Counted from the stretch's first letter, positions 8,398-17,766 are shown. The stretch is 64,000 nt of DNA from Streptomyces stelliscabiei (GCF_014873495.1 NZ_JADBGF010000001.1:8556001-8620000), one strand, 5' to 3'. Notes: a model not told the origin generated them from the sequence alone. Program-made: numbers and translations.

Positions 8398-9894
8398 TCA
8401 GTCGGAGGTGGGGAAGGTGAAGCCGGCGGCGACGTGGTGGTTCTGCCGGGGCCAGCGGGAGGTGACGACCTTGGGGCGGGTGTAGAAGCGGATGCCCTCG
8501 GGGCCGTGGACCGGCGAGTCGCCGATGAGGGAGTCCTTCCAGCCGCCGAAGGAGTAGTACGACATCGGCACCGGCACGGGGACGTTGACGCCGATCATGC
8601 CGACCTTGACGGAGCGCTGGAACCGGCGCGCGGCCTCACCGGAGGCGGTGAAGACGGCGGTGCCGTTGCCGTAGGGGTTGGCGTTGACGACGTCGATGGC
8701 CTCGTCGAGGGTGTCGACGCGGACGACGGCGAGGACCGGGCCGAACAGCTCCTGCCGGTACGCCTCCATCTCGGTGGTGACGTGGTCGAGCAGGGACGGG
8801 CCGGTGAAGAAGCCGTCCTCGTGGCCGGCGACCTTCAGCCCGCGTCCGTCGACGACGACGGTGGCGCCCTGGGCGGCGGCGGTGCCGACGGCGTTCTCCA
8901 CCCGCTCCTGGGCGGCCCTGGTGACCAGCGGGCCCATCTCCGTGCCGGGGGCGTCGCCCGGACCGACCCTGACCTCGCGGGCCTTGCGTTCGAGCACCTC
9001 CACCAGTCCGTCGGCGGCCTCACCGACCGCGACGGCGACGGAGAGGGCCATGCAGCGCTCGCCCGCGGAGCCGTAGGCGCCGGCGGTGATGTGGTTGGCG
9101 GCGAACTCCAGATCGGCGTCCGGGAGGACGACGGCGTGGTTCTTCGCGCCGCCCAGGGCCTGGACCCGCTTGCCGGTGGCGGTGGCCCGCTCGTGGACGT
9201 ACCGGGCGATGGGGGTGGAGCCGACGAAGGAGACGGCCTCGATGCCGGGGTGGGCGAGGAGGGCGTCGACCGCGTCCTTGCCGCCGTGGACGACGTTGAA
9301 GACGCCGTCGGGCAGGCCCGCCTTCCGGTACAGCCCGGCGACGAAGTTGGCGGCGGACGGATCGCGCTCGGACGGCTTGAGGATGAACGTGTTGCCGGTC
9401 GCGAGGGCGATCGGGTGCATCCAGAGAGGAACCATCGCGGGGAAGTTGAACGGTGTGATGCCGGCGACGACGCCCAGGGGCTGACGGAAGCTGTGCACGT
9501 CCACGCCGCGGGAGACCTGGTCGGAGAAGTCGCCCTTGAGGACGTCGCCGAGCCCGCAGGCGAACTCGACGACCTCACGGCCGCGGACGATCTCGCCGCG
9601 GGCGTCGTCGACGGTCTTGCCGTGCTCGGCGGAGATGATCCGGCCCAGTTCCTCCTCGTGCTCCACGAGCAGCTGGCGGAAGGCGAACATCACCTGCGTG
9701 CGCGTGGTGAGGGAGGACTCCGACCAGGTCTCGAAGGCAGCGGAGGCGGCCCGTACGGCGGCGTCCACGTCCGCGGGGCCGCCCAGGACGACACGAGCCC
9801 GCTCGACGCCGGTGGCCGGGTTGTGGACCGGCTGGGTGGCGGTGGTGGAGCCCTCGGCGGGCGAGCCGTTGATCCAGTGGGGAATGGTGTTCAC
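8398..9894 (-). CDS. iolA: Methylmalonate-semialdehyde dehydrogenase (CoA-acylating)
   Basis: 498 aa aldehyde dehydrogenase (MmsA/IolA). Converts malonic semialdehyde to acetyl-CoA, or methylmalonic semialdehyde to propionyl-CoA, with NAD and CoA. Catalytic Cys281 lies in GSAGERCMALS. The N-terminal segment NPATGVERARV, the PFNFPAMVPLWM motif and KPSERDPS are typical of the family. GTG start 13 bases downstream of the iolD stop. It supplies the last step of the inositol route; a separate role in valine breakdown is possible if the cell lacks another mmsA. Confidence 0.93.
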   Translation of the reverse strand: MNTIPHWINGSPAEGSTTATQPVHNPATGVERARVVLGGPADVDAAVRAASAAFETWSESSLTTRTQVMFAFRQLLVEHEEELGRIISAEHGKTVDDARGEIVRGREVVEFACGLGDVLKGDFSDQVSRGVDVHSFRQPLGVVAGITPFNFPAMVPLWMHPIALATGNTFILKPSERDPSAANFVAGLYRKAGLPDGVFNVVHGGKDAVDALLAHPGIEAVSFVGSTPIARYVHERATATGKRVQALGGAKNHAVVLPDADLEFAANHITAGAYGSAGERCMALSVAVAVGEAADGLVEVLERKAREVRVGPGDAPGTEMGPLVTRAAQERVENAVGTAAAQGATVVVDGRGLKVAGHEDGFFTGPSLLDHVTTEMEAYRQELFGPVLAVVRVDTLDEAIDVVNANPYGNGTAVFTASGEAARRFQRSVKVGMIGVNVPVPVPMSYYSFGGWKDSLIGDSPVHGPEGIRFYTRPKVVTSRWPRQNHHVAAGFTFPTSD

Positions 9895-9907
9895 GACAGC
9901 GGTGTCC

Positions 9908-11785
9908 TTAGAGGTAGTGGCGCTGGTTGTGCTTGTGGGCGGCGTACGTGGCGTAGGCGGCCCGGGTGGACTCCAGGGCGGAGACCTCGCCGACCGGGAC
10001 GTCCCACCAGCCGTGGCCGGGCGGGTTGGGGCCGTGGAGGTCGGTCTCGACGTGGACGACGGTGGTGCGGGTGGCGGCCTTCGCCTTCTCCATCGCCGAG
10101 CGGAACTCCTCGACGGTTCTGGCGTGCAGCACGTCCGCGCCGAGGCTGGCGGCGTTGGCGGCGAGGTCGACCGGCAGGACGCCGCCGTCCAGGAGCCCCG
10201 AATCGCCGTCGCGATAGCGGTACTCGGTGCCGAAGCGCTGCGAACCCAGCGACTCCGACAGGGCGCCGATGGAGGCGAAGCCGTGGTTCTGGACGAGGAC
10301 GACGACGACCTTCAGTCCCTCGGAGACCATGGTGACGATCTCCTGGGCCATCATCAGGTACGAGCCGTCGCCGACGAGTACGACGACCTCGCGGGAGGGG
10401 TCGGCCATCTTCGCGCCGACGCCGGCGGCGACCTCGTAGCCCATGCAGGAGTAGGCGTACTCGACGTGGTAGGCCTTCGGGTCCCGGGCCCGCCACAGCT
10501 GCTGCAGATCGCCCGGCATGGAACCGGCCGCGTTGATGACCACCGCGCGGTCGTCCAGGACGTCGTTGAGCGCGCCGAGGATCTCGGTCTGGGCCGGCAG
10601 CGGACCATGGCCGACGGTGAAACACCGCTCCTCGATCTCCCGTGTGCGGGCGATGAGTTTACGGGTCCTCGCCCGGTACGACGGGTCCACCTCCCAGCCG
10701 TCCAGGGCCTCGGCCAGGGCCTGGACGCCCAGGCGGGCGTCGGCCACCAGCGGCTCGGCGGAGTGCTTGACGGCGTCCAGGCGGGCGACGTTGAGGTTGA
10801 CGAAGGCGACGTCCGGGTTGCCGAAGACGGTGTGGCTGGCGGTGGTGAAGTCCGAGTAGCGGGTGCCGATGCCCAGCACCACGTCCGCGTCCCTCGCCAG
10901 TTCGTCGGCCGCGTAGGAGCCGGTCGAGCCGATGCCGCCGACCGCGCAGGGGTGGTCCCACGGCACCGCGCCCTTGCCGGCGTGGGTGTCGGCGACGGGG
11001 ATGCCGGTGGCCTCGGCGAACGCCCGGAGCGCGGTCTCGGCACCGGAGTAGACGGCGCCGCCGCCGGCCACGATCAGCGGCTTCGCGGCGCCCCGCAGCA
11101 GCCGGACCGCCCGTTCGACGGCGGCCGGCTCCGGCACCGGGCGGCCCACGTGCCACACCCGGCGCCGGAAGAAGTCCACCGGCCAGTCGTGGGCCTCGGC
11201 CTGCACGTCCTGCGGCAGCGCGAGGGTGACGGCACCGGTCTCGACCGGATCGGTCAGCACCCGCATCGCGGCCAGCGCGGCCGGGATCAGCTGCTCGGGA
11301 CGCGAGACGCGGTCGAAGTACTTCGACACGGCCCGGAAGGCGTCGTTGACGGTGACGTCCCCGCCGCGGGTGTCCTCCAGCTGCTGCAGCACCGGGTCGG
11401 CCGCGCGGGTGGCGAACATGTCCGAGGGAAGGAGAAGGACCGGAAGCCGGTTGGTGGTCGCCAGCGCGGCACCGGTGATCATGTTGGTCGAGCCGGGGCC
11501 GGTCGAGGCGGTGCAGGCGAACGCGGCCAGCCGGTCGCGCATCTTGGCGTAGGCGACGGAGGCGTGCACCATGCCCTGCTCGTTGCGGGCCAGGTAGTAC
11601 GGCAGGTCGGCCTCGCCGGTGGTGGCCGCCTGGAGCAGCGCCTGGCCGAGGCCGGCCACGTTGCCATGTCCGAAGATGCCCCACACGCCGGGGATCAGGC
11701 GGTGTTCCTGGCCGTCGCGCTCGCTGTACTGGTTGGCCAGGAAGCGCACCAGGGCCTGCGCGGTCGTCAGTCGGACGGTGTTCAT
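9908..11785 (-). CDS. iolD: 3D-(3,5/4)-trihydroxycyclohexane-1,2-dione hydrolase (ThDP enzyme)
   Basis: 625 aa thiamine-diphosphate enzyme. It opens the ring of the IolE product to give 5-deoxy-glucuronate. The N-terminal ThDP half includes NEQGMVHASVAYAK; the C-terminal cofactor motif is GDGSYLMMAQEIVTM followed by VQNHGFASIG (GDG...N metal/diphosphate site). The start ATG overlaps the iolB stop (ATGA), so translation is coupled; GGAGAG precedes it. Full length for the family. Confidence 0.93.
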   Translation of the reverse strand: MNTVRLTTAQALVRFLANQYSERDGQEHRLIPGVWGIFGHGNVAGLGQALLQAATTGEADLPYYLARNEQGMVHASVAYAKMRDRLAAFACTASTGPGSTNMITGAALATTNRLPVLLLPSDMFATRAADPVLQQLEDTRGGDVTVNDAFRAVSKYFDRVSRPEQLIPAALAAMRVLTDPVETGAVTLALPQDVQAEAHDWPVDFFRRRVWHVGRPVPEPAAVERAVRLLRGAAKPLIVAGGGAVYSGAETALRAFAEATGIPVADTHAGKGAVPWDHPCAVGGIGSTGSYAADELARDADVVLGIGTRYSDFTTASHTVFGNPDVAFVNLNVARLDAVKHSAEPLVADARLGVQALAEALDGWEVDPSYRARTRKLIARTREIEERCFTVGHGPLPAQTEILGALNDVLDDRAVVINAAGSMPGDLQQLWRARDPKAYHVEYAYSCMGYEVAAGVGAKMADPSREVVVLVGDGSYLMMAQEIVTMVSEGLKVVVVLVQNHGFASIGALSESLGSQRFGTEYRYRDGDSGLLDGGVLPVDLAANAASLGADVLHARTVEEFRSAMEKAKAATRTTVVHVETDLHGPNPPGHGWWDVPVGEVSALESTRAAYATYAAHKHNQRHYL

Positions 11786-12654
11786 CGGTTCTCTCCGAAG
11801 GGCAGCCGGTCGTCGACGTCCTGGGCGTCCCACGTCGCACGCACCCAGCCGTGCGCGGGGTCGTCACAGATCAGCCAGGCGCGGTCCTGCCCGGGACCGG
11901 CCATGACGTTGAGGTAGTAGAGGTCGTATCCGGGGGCCGCGACGGACGGGCCGTGCCACCCGTGCGGGATCAGCACGGCGTCGCCGGAGCGGATCTCCGC
12001 CAGTACGTCGATGGGCCGCCCGGGGGTGCCGTAGACGCGCTGGTAGCCGAAGCCGTTCTCGCCGGCCACCTGGAAGTAGTAGATCTCCTCCAGCTCCGAC
12101 TCCTCGCCCGACCGGGCCTCGTCGTGCTTGTGCGGCGGGTACGACGACCAGTTGCCGCCCGGCGTCAGCACCTCGCACACCAGCAGCTGTTCGGCGTCGA
12201 AGGTGCCGGGCAGGCAGTAGTTGTTCACCTGCCGCGAGCAGGCGCCCGCGCCCCGCAGCTCGACGGGGACGTCCTCCTTGCGGCCGTACCGGGCGGGGAG
12301 GCCGCCCCGCCCGGTACGGCCGCTGGGCAGCGCGTACGTTCCGCCGGCTGCGCTGCTGAGGGTGGCCTCCGACGCGCGGGGGAGGTACGCGAAGTCGGTG
12401 ACCGAGGCGAACACGCCGGTCCGGCCTTCGAGTGCGAAGGTGCCGCCGTCCGTGGTGACGGTGCACGAACCCGTCAGCGGCAGCACCAGGAACTCGGACT
12501 CTCCGGTGGACAGGGTGTGCGCCTCGCCCGGCCCCAGGGTCAGGATCCTGAGGCCGGAGTGTCCCCAGCCCGCCGATTCCGGCGTGACCAGGAGGTCGTA
12601 GGGGCCGTGGGCCGAGGTCCCCTTCGGCAGGTGGTACTCGCTCGCCGGGGTCAC
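11782..12654 (-). CDS. iolB: 5-deoxy-glucuronate isomerase
   Basis: 290 aa bicupin. Isomerises 5-deoxy-glucuronate to 2-deoxy-5-keto-gluconate. Metal-binding segment SSYPPHKHDE in the second half, then EEIYYFQV and IPHGWHGPSVAAPGYDLYYLNVMAGP-type residues that are diagnostic of IolB. The GTG start overlaps the stop of the upstream aldolase by four bases. The C-terminus runs into the iolD start, also with a 4-base overlap. Confidence 0.93.
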   Translation of the reverse strand: MTPASEYHLPKGTSAHGPYDLLVTPESAGWGHSGLRILTLGPGEAHTLSTGESEFLVLPLTGSCTVTTDGGTFALEGRTGVFASVTDFAYLPRASEATLSSAAGGTYALPSGRTGRGGLPARYGRKEDVPVELRGAGACSRQVNNYCLPGTFDAEQLLVCEVLTPGGNWSSYPPHKHDEARSGEESELEEIYYFQVAGENGFGYQRVYGTPGRPIDVLAEIRSGDAVLIPHGWHGPSVAAPGYDLYYLNVMAGPGQDRAWLICDDPAHGWVRATWDAQDVDDRLPFGENR

Positions 12655-13520
12655 AGCAGGCTCACCGCCTTGTCGACGGCGCCGGCCACATCACCGCTGG
12701 ACGGGTACAGCAGCGACCGTCCGACGACCAGACCCTGCGCGGTGGGCTGCTTCAGGGCCCTGCCCCAGGAGGCGAACGCGGCTTCGGCGTCCCTGACCTC
12801 GCCGCCCAGCAGCAGGGCGGGGAGCGTGGAGGAGGCCAGGACCCGCTCCATGTTCTCGACCACCGGCAGCTTCAGCCAGGTGTAGGCGGTACGCCGGCCC
12901 AGTCCCGAGGCGATCGTGACCGACTTGACGACCGCGTCCGTCGACAGGTCGTTGCGGATCCTGCCGTCCCGCCACTCGGAGATGAACGGCTCGACCATCG
13001 CGATCAGCCGGCGCTCGTTGAGCTCGTCGACCGCCCGGGCGGTGTTCTCCAGGGCCGAGGGCGTCGCCGGGTCGTCCAGGGCGACACGGGTGAGCATCTT
13101 GCCGCCGTCGAAGCCCATCGCCGCGATGGTGGCCGCGTCGTAGCCGGTGAACCGGTCGTCGATCTCGAACACCGATCCGGCCAGGCCCGCCCGGTTCATG
13201 GAACCGAAGACGCTCTTGCCGTCCAGCACGCCGAGCAGCAGAAGGTCTTCGAGGATGTCGGCGGTGCCCAGCACCCCGGTCACTCCCGGGCGTTCCAGCG
13301 CGACGCACAGCCGGTCGAGGAGATCGGAGCGGTCGGCCATGGCGTTGGGGTCGCCGCCGACGCCGTTGGCGCCGCGCGCGGGATGGTCGGCGGCGATGAT
13401 CATCGCCTTGCCGTGCTCGCCCAGCAGCGAGGTGGCCCGGACCCGGCGGGCGGCGGCGGACGCGATGGCGCCGGGGTCGCCCACCCGGGCGGACACGATC
13501 CGGCTCAGCTTCTCAGACAC
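12651..13520 (-). CDS. DeoC/FbaB-like aldolase in the iol operon (probable IolJ role)
   Basis: 289 aa (beta/alpha)8 protein of the class I aldolase type often labelled deoxyribose-phosphate aldolase in actinobacteria. Segments IIAADHPARG, FDGGKMLTRVAL, MVEPFISEWRDG and YTWLKLPVVENMER are conserved; Lys residues in GGKM and WLKLP are candidates for Schiff-base formation. The bacillar pathway uses a class II IolJ to split 2-deoxy-5-keto-gluconate 6-phosphate into DHAP and malonic semialdehyde. Position between iolC and iolB suggests that this unrelated aldolase does that job here. GTG start overlaps the iolC stop by eight bases. Confidence 0.8.
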   Translation of the reverse strand: MSEKLSRIVSARVGDPGAIASAAARRVRATSLLGEHGKAMIIAADHPARGANGVGGDPNAMADRSDLLDRLCVALERPGVTGVLGTADILEDLLLLGVLDGKSVFGSMNRAGLAGSVFEIDDRFTGYDAATIAAMGFDGGKMLTRVALDDPATPSALENTARAVDELNERRLIAMVEPFISEWRDGRIRNDLSTDAVVKSVTIASGLGRRTAYTWLKLPVVENMERVLASSTLPALLLGGEVRDAEAAFASWGRALKQPTAQGLVVGRSLLYPSSGDVAGAVDKAVSLL

Positions 13521-14463
13521 TGGTCACCTCATCGAGCTTGGTGTGGACTTCGTCCTCGGTCGGCATGGCGTCCGAGCAGGGCAGGCGGCCGGCGACGAGG
13601 GCGCCGGCGGCGTTGGCGAAGGACACCGTGCGTCGCATGTCCCAGCCCGACAGCAGCCCGTGGCACAGGGCCCCGCCGAAGGCGTCACCCGCTCCGAGTC
13701 CGTTGACCACGTCCACCGGCACGGGGGCGATCTCGGCGACCTCACCGCTTCGGTGCACGGCCAGTACACCCTTCGGGCCCTGCTTCACCACCGCCAGCTC
13801 CACACCGGCCGCGAGCAGTGCGTCCGCTGCCCCATAGGGGTCACGCTCGCCGGTGGCGACCTCGCACTCGTCGAGGTTGCCGACCGCGACCGTGGTGTGG
13901 CGCAGCGCCTCGGCGTAGGAGGCGCGGGCCCGCGCGGGGTGGGCCCAGAACATCGGCCGCCAGTCCAGGTCGAACACCGTCGTGCCCGCCTTGGCCCGGT
14001 GCCGCAGCGCGGCCAAGGTGGCCGAGCGGCTCGGCTCCTCGCTCAGTCCCGTGCCCGTCATCCAGAACACGGCCGCCTCCCGGACCGCGTCCAGGTCCAG
14101 CTCGTCGGCGGTGATGTCCAGGTCGGGCGCCTTGGGCAGGCGGTAGAACCAGAGCGGGAAGTCGTCCGGCGGGAAGATCTCGCAGAACGTCACCGGGGTG
14201 GGCGCGATGTCCGACGTACCGACGTAACGGCTGTCGACGCCGTAGCCGTTCAGAGCGGCGCGTACGAAGTCGCCGAACGGGTCCCGGCCGGTCTTCGTGA
14301 CCACCGCGGCCATACGGCCGTACCGGGCCGCCGCCACCGCGACGTTGGTCGGGCTGCCGCCCAGGTACTTGCCGAACGAGGTGACGTCGGCCAGCCCCAC
14401 GCCGGTCTGGAGCGGATACACGTCCACTCCCACGCGGCCCATGGTCAGCACTTCGAACGGCAT
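13513..14463 (-). CDS. iolC: 5-dehydro-2-deoxygluconokinase
   Basis: 316 aa PfkB-family kinase. Phosphorylates 2-deoxy-5-keto-gluconate at C6. The N-terminal sugar-binding GG motif is GKYLGGSPTNVAVAAARYG, and the C-terminal signature with the catalytic Asp is VNGLGAGDAFGG. ATG start with AAGGGA ten bases upstream. First gene of the leftward inositol operon, with a leader of about 90 bases from the predicted transcription start. Confidence 0.92.
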   Translation of the reverse strand: MPFEVLTMGRVGVDVYPLQTGVGLADVTSFGKYLGGSPTNVAVAAARYGRMAAVVTKTGRDPFGDFVRAALNGYGVDSRYVGTSDIAPTPVTFCEIFPPDDFPLWFYRLPKAPDLDITADELDLDAVREAAVFWMTGTGLSEEPSRSATLAALRHRAKAGTTVFDLDWRPMFWAHPARARASYAEALRHTTVAVGNLDECEVATGERDPYGAADALLAAGVELAVVKQGPKGVLAVHRSGEVAEIAPVPVDVVNGLGAGDAFGGALCHGLLSGWDMRRTVSFANAAGALVAGRLPCSDAMPTEDEVHTKLDEVTSV

Positions 14464-14537
14464 ATCGCTGGTGTCCCTTCGATCCGGAGACTCGGGTGAA
14501 GCCCCGGAAGCGTCTCGGGAGAGATTCTGTCGCGCTC

Positions 14538-14590
14538 TACTAGTGCGCTCTAGTCCGAGTACGATGACCCCAGTCCAAATGTCATGTCAA
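14538..14590 (-). promoter_or_regulatory. iolC promoter with LacI-type operator
   Basis: On the minus strand a -35 TTGACA (14590-14585) and a -10 CATCGT (14566-14561) are 18 bases apart. Directly downstream, at the predicted start point, is the near-palindrome CTAGTGCGCTCTAG (14540-14553) with the central CG typical of LacI-family sites. The same arrangement recurs at 21090-21153 in front of the ABC transporter operon. The divergent LacI regulator at 14656 is the probable ligand of this site. Confidence 0.75.
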
Positions 14591-14655
14591 TAGACTGTTG
14601 CCGGAAGATTTCAAGATCGCCGCCCCGGTGGGCGGTGTCGGAGGGTGGGGCACGG

Positions 14656-15681
14656 GTGGATGCACCAGGCAAGCAGCGGCCCACGATGGCGGACGTCGCC
14701 GAGAAGGCGGGCGTGTCGCGGGCGCTCGTCTCGATCGTGTTCCGCGGCCAGCCGGGCGCGAGCGAGGAGACGCGGCAGCGGGTGCTGCGGGTCGCCGACG
14801 AGATCGGCTACCGCCCCGACAGCGCGGCCCGCCTCCTGGCCCGCGGCCGCAGCCGCACGCTCGGCGTGATGTTCACCGTCCAGCAGGCCTTCCACACCAA
14901 TCTCATCGAGGGCATCTACCCCGAGGCCGAGCGCCTCGGGTACGAGGTCCTGCTGTCCGGCGCCACCCAGGGCCGCAGCGAGAGGAAGGCCGTCGAGGCG
15001 CTGCTCAGCCACCGCTGCGAGGCGGTGCTCCTGCTGGGCTCCTTCGCCGAGCCGGCCTTCCTGGAGGAACTGGGAGGCCGCACGGTCGCCGTGTCCGTCA
15101 GCCGTCGCGTCCCGCACGCGCACGTGGACTTCGTGCACTCGGCCGAGGGCAGGGGCGTACGGCAGGCGATGGACCATCTCGTCGAGCTGGGGCACCGCAG
15201 GATCGTGCACCTGGACGGCGGCCGGGGCCCCGGCTCGTCAGAGCGCCGGCGCGCCTACCGCGCGGCGATGCGGCGCCACGGGCTGGAGGCGGAGGAGCGG
15301 GTCGTCCCCGGCGAGCACACCGAGCGCTCCGGCATCGAGACCGGGCGTCTGCTGCTGACGGAGCGCGACGGGGGGCGGCCGCTGCCGACGGCGGTGCTCG
15401 CGGGCAACGACCGCAGCGCGATGGGCCTGCTGATGGCCCTGACCCGGGCCGGCGTCGAGGTTCCGCGCGACATGTCCGTGGTCGGCTACGACGACAGTCA
15501 TCTCTCCCACCTCATGCCGATCGGACTGACGACCGTGCGCCAGGACGCGGGCCTCATGGCCGAGCACGCGGTGCGGTTCGCGGTGGAGCGGCTGGAGGAC
15601 CCCCGGCGCGAGCCACGGGAGGCCGTGGTGGAGCCGAAGCTGGTGGTACGGGGGACCAGCGGGCCGCCGCCGAAGCGCTGA
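14656..15681 (+). CDS. LacI-family repressor of the inositol regulon
   Basis: 341 aa. N-terminal LacI helix-turn-helix (TMADVAEKAGVSRALVSIVF, about residues 10-29) and hinge (YRPDSAARLLARGRSRTLGV), then a periplasmic-binding-protein-like effector domain with the C-terminal VVGYDDSHLSHLMPIGLTTVRQD segment. The GTG at 14656 has GGAGGG upstream (14640-14645); an ATG at 14686 would still keep the helix-turn-helix, so the start is not certain. It is transcribed away from iolC. Inferred role: repression of both the iol and the transporter operon through CTAGxGCGCxCTAG sites, relieved by inositol or a metabolite. Confidence 0.88.
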   Translation: MDAPGKQRPTMADVAEKAGVSRALVSIVFRGQPGASEETRQRVLRVADEIGYRPDSAARLLARGRSRTLGVMFTVQQAFHTNLIEGIYPEAERLGYEVLLSGATQGRSERKAVEALLSHRCEAVLLLGSFAEPAFLEELGGRTVAVSVSRRVPHAHVDFVHSAEGRGVRQAMDHLVELGHRRIVHLDGGRGPGSSERRRAYRAAMRRHGLEAEERVVPGEHTERSGIETGRLLLTERDGGRPLPTAVLAGNDRSAMGLLMALTRAGVEVPRDMSVVGYDDSHLSHLMPIGLTTVRQDAGLMAEHAVRFAVERLEDPRREPREAVVEPKLVVRGTSGPPPKR

Positions 15682-15694
15682 CGTCGGCCGGCGG

Positions 15695-16765
15695 TCACGC
15701 CGTGGGCGGGAGCGATGCCCCGTGCCCCGGGCCGCCTCGGGGGAAGGAGATGCCGCACAGCCGGCGGATCTCGTCCATCACCCCCAAGGTGGCCACGGAG
15801 TCGGACAGGGGCCGCAAGGGGGTCTGGAGCCGTCCGTCCTGGATGCACCGGGCCACCTCCGCCGCCTCGAAGTACAGGGCGTCGTGCCCGCACAGCGGCT
15901 CGGTGTACGACAGCGGTGCGCCACCGCCCGCCGGGGCCAGCAGAACCTCGCCGGGCTGGGGGAAGGGACCGGGCAGGCTCAGGGTCGCGTGTGTCCCGGC
16001 GACCGCCGCCGAGGTCGGTGTGTCGCTGAACAGCGTGGTGTGCACGATGCCCTGAGCGCCGACGGCGTTGCGGAGCAGCGCGGCGGTCTGGCCGTTGACT
16101 CCCGAGGGATGCGGCTGGGCGCACGCCTGCACCTCCACCGGCTCACCGAGGACCGACACGGCGAGGGAGACCGGGTAGGTGCCCAGGTCGAGAAGGGGAC
16201 CGCCGGCCAGGTCGGCCCGGAGGATGCGATGACCGGCGGTGAAGTGCTCGCCGTGCTCGGCCCACACGGTGCGGACCTCACCGAGGACACCTGAGCCGAG
16301 TACCTGCCGGACGACATCGAACCTGGGCAGGAAGAAGGTCCACAGCGCCTCCGCGCAGAACAGGCCGCGCTCTGTGGCCAGTCGGGCGATCTCGGCGGCC
16401 TGGGTGGCGTCGAGGGCGAGCGGCTTCTCCACCAGGGTGTGCTTGCCCGCCGTGAGGGAGATCCGGGCACAGCCGAGGTGGGCCGTGTGTTCCGTGGCGA
16501 CGTACACGACGTCGACGTCCGCCGACGCGGCCAGCTCCTCGTAGGAGCCGTACGCGCGCGGGACGCCGTGGCGGTCCGCGAACCCCTTGGCGCGGGAGGC
16601 GTCGCGCGACGCGACGGCGGTGAAAACCTGGCGGGTGTGGCGCCGCACCGAGCCGACGAAACGCTCGGCGATCCAGCCGGTGCCCATCACGCCCCAGCGC
16701 AGTGCGGGCGCGTCCATCGGGTCCGGGGTGCGCGGGGCGGGCAGAGAGGTGGGGAAGACCGGCAT
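15695..16765 (-). CDS. Gfo/Idh/MocA-family oxidoreductase
   Basis: 356 aa NAD(P)-dependent dehydrogenase. Rossmann motif GVMGTGWIAERFV near residue 24, the EKPLA motif (LVEKPLALDATQAAEIA), and a C-terminal alpha/beta domain with ALWTFFLPRFDVVRQVL. It resembles trans-dihydrodiol/glucose-fructose oxidoreductase-type members more than IolG. ATG at 16765 with GGAGG upstream, two bases after the IolG paralogue stops. It is the last gene of the putative inositol-transporter operon and converges on lacI with 13 bases between. Its substrate is unknown; oxidation of another inositol isomer or an inosose is a reasonable guess from context. Confidence 0.82.
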   Translation of the reverse strand: MPVFPTSLPAPRTPDPMDAPALRWGVMGTGWIAERFVGSVRRHTRQVFTAVASRDASRAKGFADRHGVPRAYGSYEELAASADVDVVYVATEHTAHLGCARISLTAGKHTLVEKPLALDATQAAEIARLATERGLFCAEALWTFFLPRFDVVRQVLGSGVLGEVRTVWAEHGEHFTAGHRILRADLAGGPLLDLGTYPVSLAVSVLGEPVEVQACAQPHPSGVNGQTAALLRNAVGAQGIVHTTLFSDTPTSAAVAGTHATLSLPGPFPQPGEVLLAPAGGGAPLSYTEPLCGHDALYFEAAEVARCIQDGRLQTPLRPLSDSVATLGVMDEIRRLCGISFPRGGPGHGASLPPTA

Positions 16766-16767
16766 GC

Positions 16768-17766
16768 TCAGACCTCCGGGACCTGGACGGCGACGGTCCG
16801 GCCACCGTTCCTCATGGACGTGATGACGGCCTCGGCCACCGCGCTCGCCACCAGACCGTCCCCCGCGGTGGCCAGCGGCGACGGCGTGCCCGAGACCATC
16901 GCGTCGGTCCACGCCTGGAGTTGGAGGCGGTAGGCGTCGGCGAACCGGGGGCGCCAGTCGGCCGGATAGCCGCAGGACCGGGCACGGGCCGCGTCGGTGA
17001 TCACCCGGGCCGGGGTGGCCAGCGCCAACGCGCCGCGCTCACCGGCCACTTCACAACGGATGTCGTAGCCGTAGCCGGCGTTCAGGAACACCTCGACGGT
17101 GGTCAGCGCGCCGTCGGCGGTACGCAGCATCATCAGCTGCGGATCCCGCAGGCCGGTCGCCGCGCCGGTGGAGCGGGGCGCATGCCAACTCACCTCTGTG
17201 ATCGGTGAGTCGAGCAGCCAGGGCACGGTGTCGAACTCGTGAACGGCGGAGCCGGTGATGCTCAGCTCGTCGGTGGCACCGGGAGCGGCGGAGACCCCGC
17301 GGCTGACGCAGCGCAACAGCAGCGGTGCCCCGCAGACACCGGCCGCCACCGCGTTCTTGAGCTCCTGGTACGCGGGGTCGAAGCGACGCATGAAGCCGAG
17401 CGAGATCCCCGGCCCGGCCACCCGTCGCTCCTCGCGCACGACACGGACGCATTCCTCCAGCGTCGGAGCGAGGGGCTTTTCGCACAGCACGGGCTTTCCG
17501 GCGCGCACGGCCGCGATGCTCAGATCGGCATGGGTCGTGTCGTGCGAGGCGACGACGACGGCGTCGACCTCCGCATCGCTGATCAGGGCGTACGGGTCGC
17601 CGGTGGCGCGGGTGTCGGGGAGGGCGCCGATGACGGCGGCGGCCCGCTCCTCGTCGATGTCGGCGACCATGGTGACTACGGCGCCGGATACAAGGCGATG
17701 CAGGGTGTTCACATGATCGGCGCCCATGATGCCGGCGCCGATCACTCCGATGCGTACGGTGCTCAC
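16768..17766 (-). CDS. IolG paralogue, probable inositol 2-dehydrogenase
   Basis: 332 aa Gfo/Idh/MocA enzyme. GVIGAGIMGADHV Rossmann motif, CEKPLAPTLEE, GFMRRFDPAYQELKNAV and HEFDTVPWLL. It aligns along its length with the product of 6276-7292 (shared GFMRR, RDPQ/KDPQ and GYGYDI blocks), so the two are paralogues. GTG start at 17766 with GGAGAG nine bases upstream. It follows the transporter ATPase after 154 bases. Probably acts on myo-inositol or on an isomer such as D-chiro- or scyllo-inositol; the isomer preference cannot be read from sequence. Confidence 0.85.
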   Translation of the reverse strand: MSTVRIGVIGAGIMGADHVNTLHRLVSGAVVTMVADIDEERAAAVIGALPDTRATGDPYALISDAEVDAVVVASHDTTHADLSIAAVRAGKPVLCEKPLAPTLEECVRVVREERRVAGPGISLGFMRRFDPAYQELKNAVAAGVCGAPLLLRCVSRGVSAAPGATDELSITGSAVHEFDTVPWLLDSPITEVSWHAPRSTGAATGLRDPQLMMLRTADGALTTVEVFLNAGYGYDIRCEVAGERGALALATPARVITDAARARSCGYPADWRPRFADAYRLQLQAWTDAMVSGTPSPLATAGDGLVASAVAEAVITSMRNGGRTVAVQVPEV

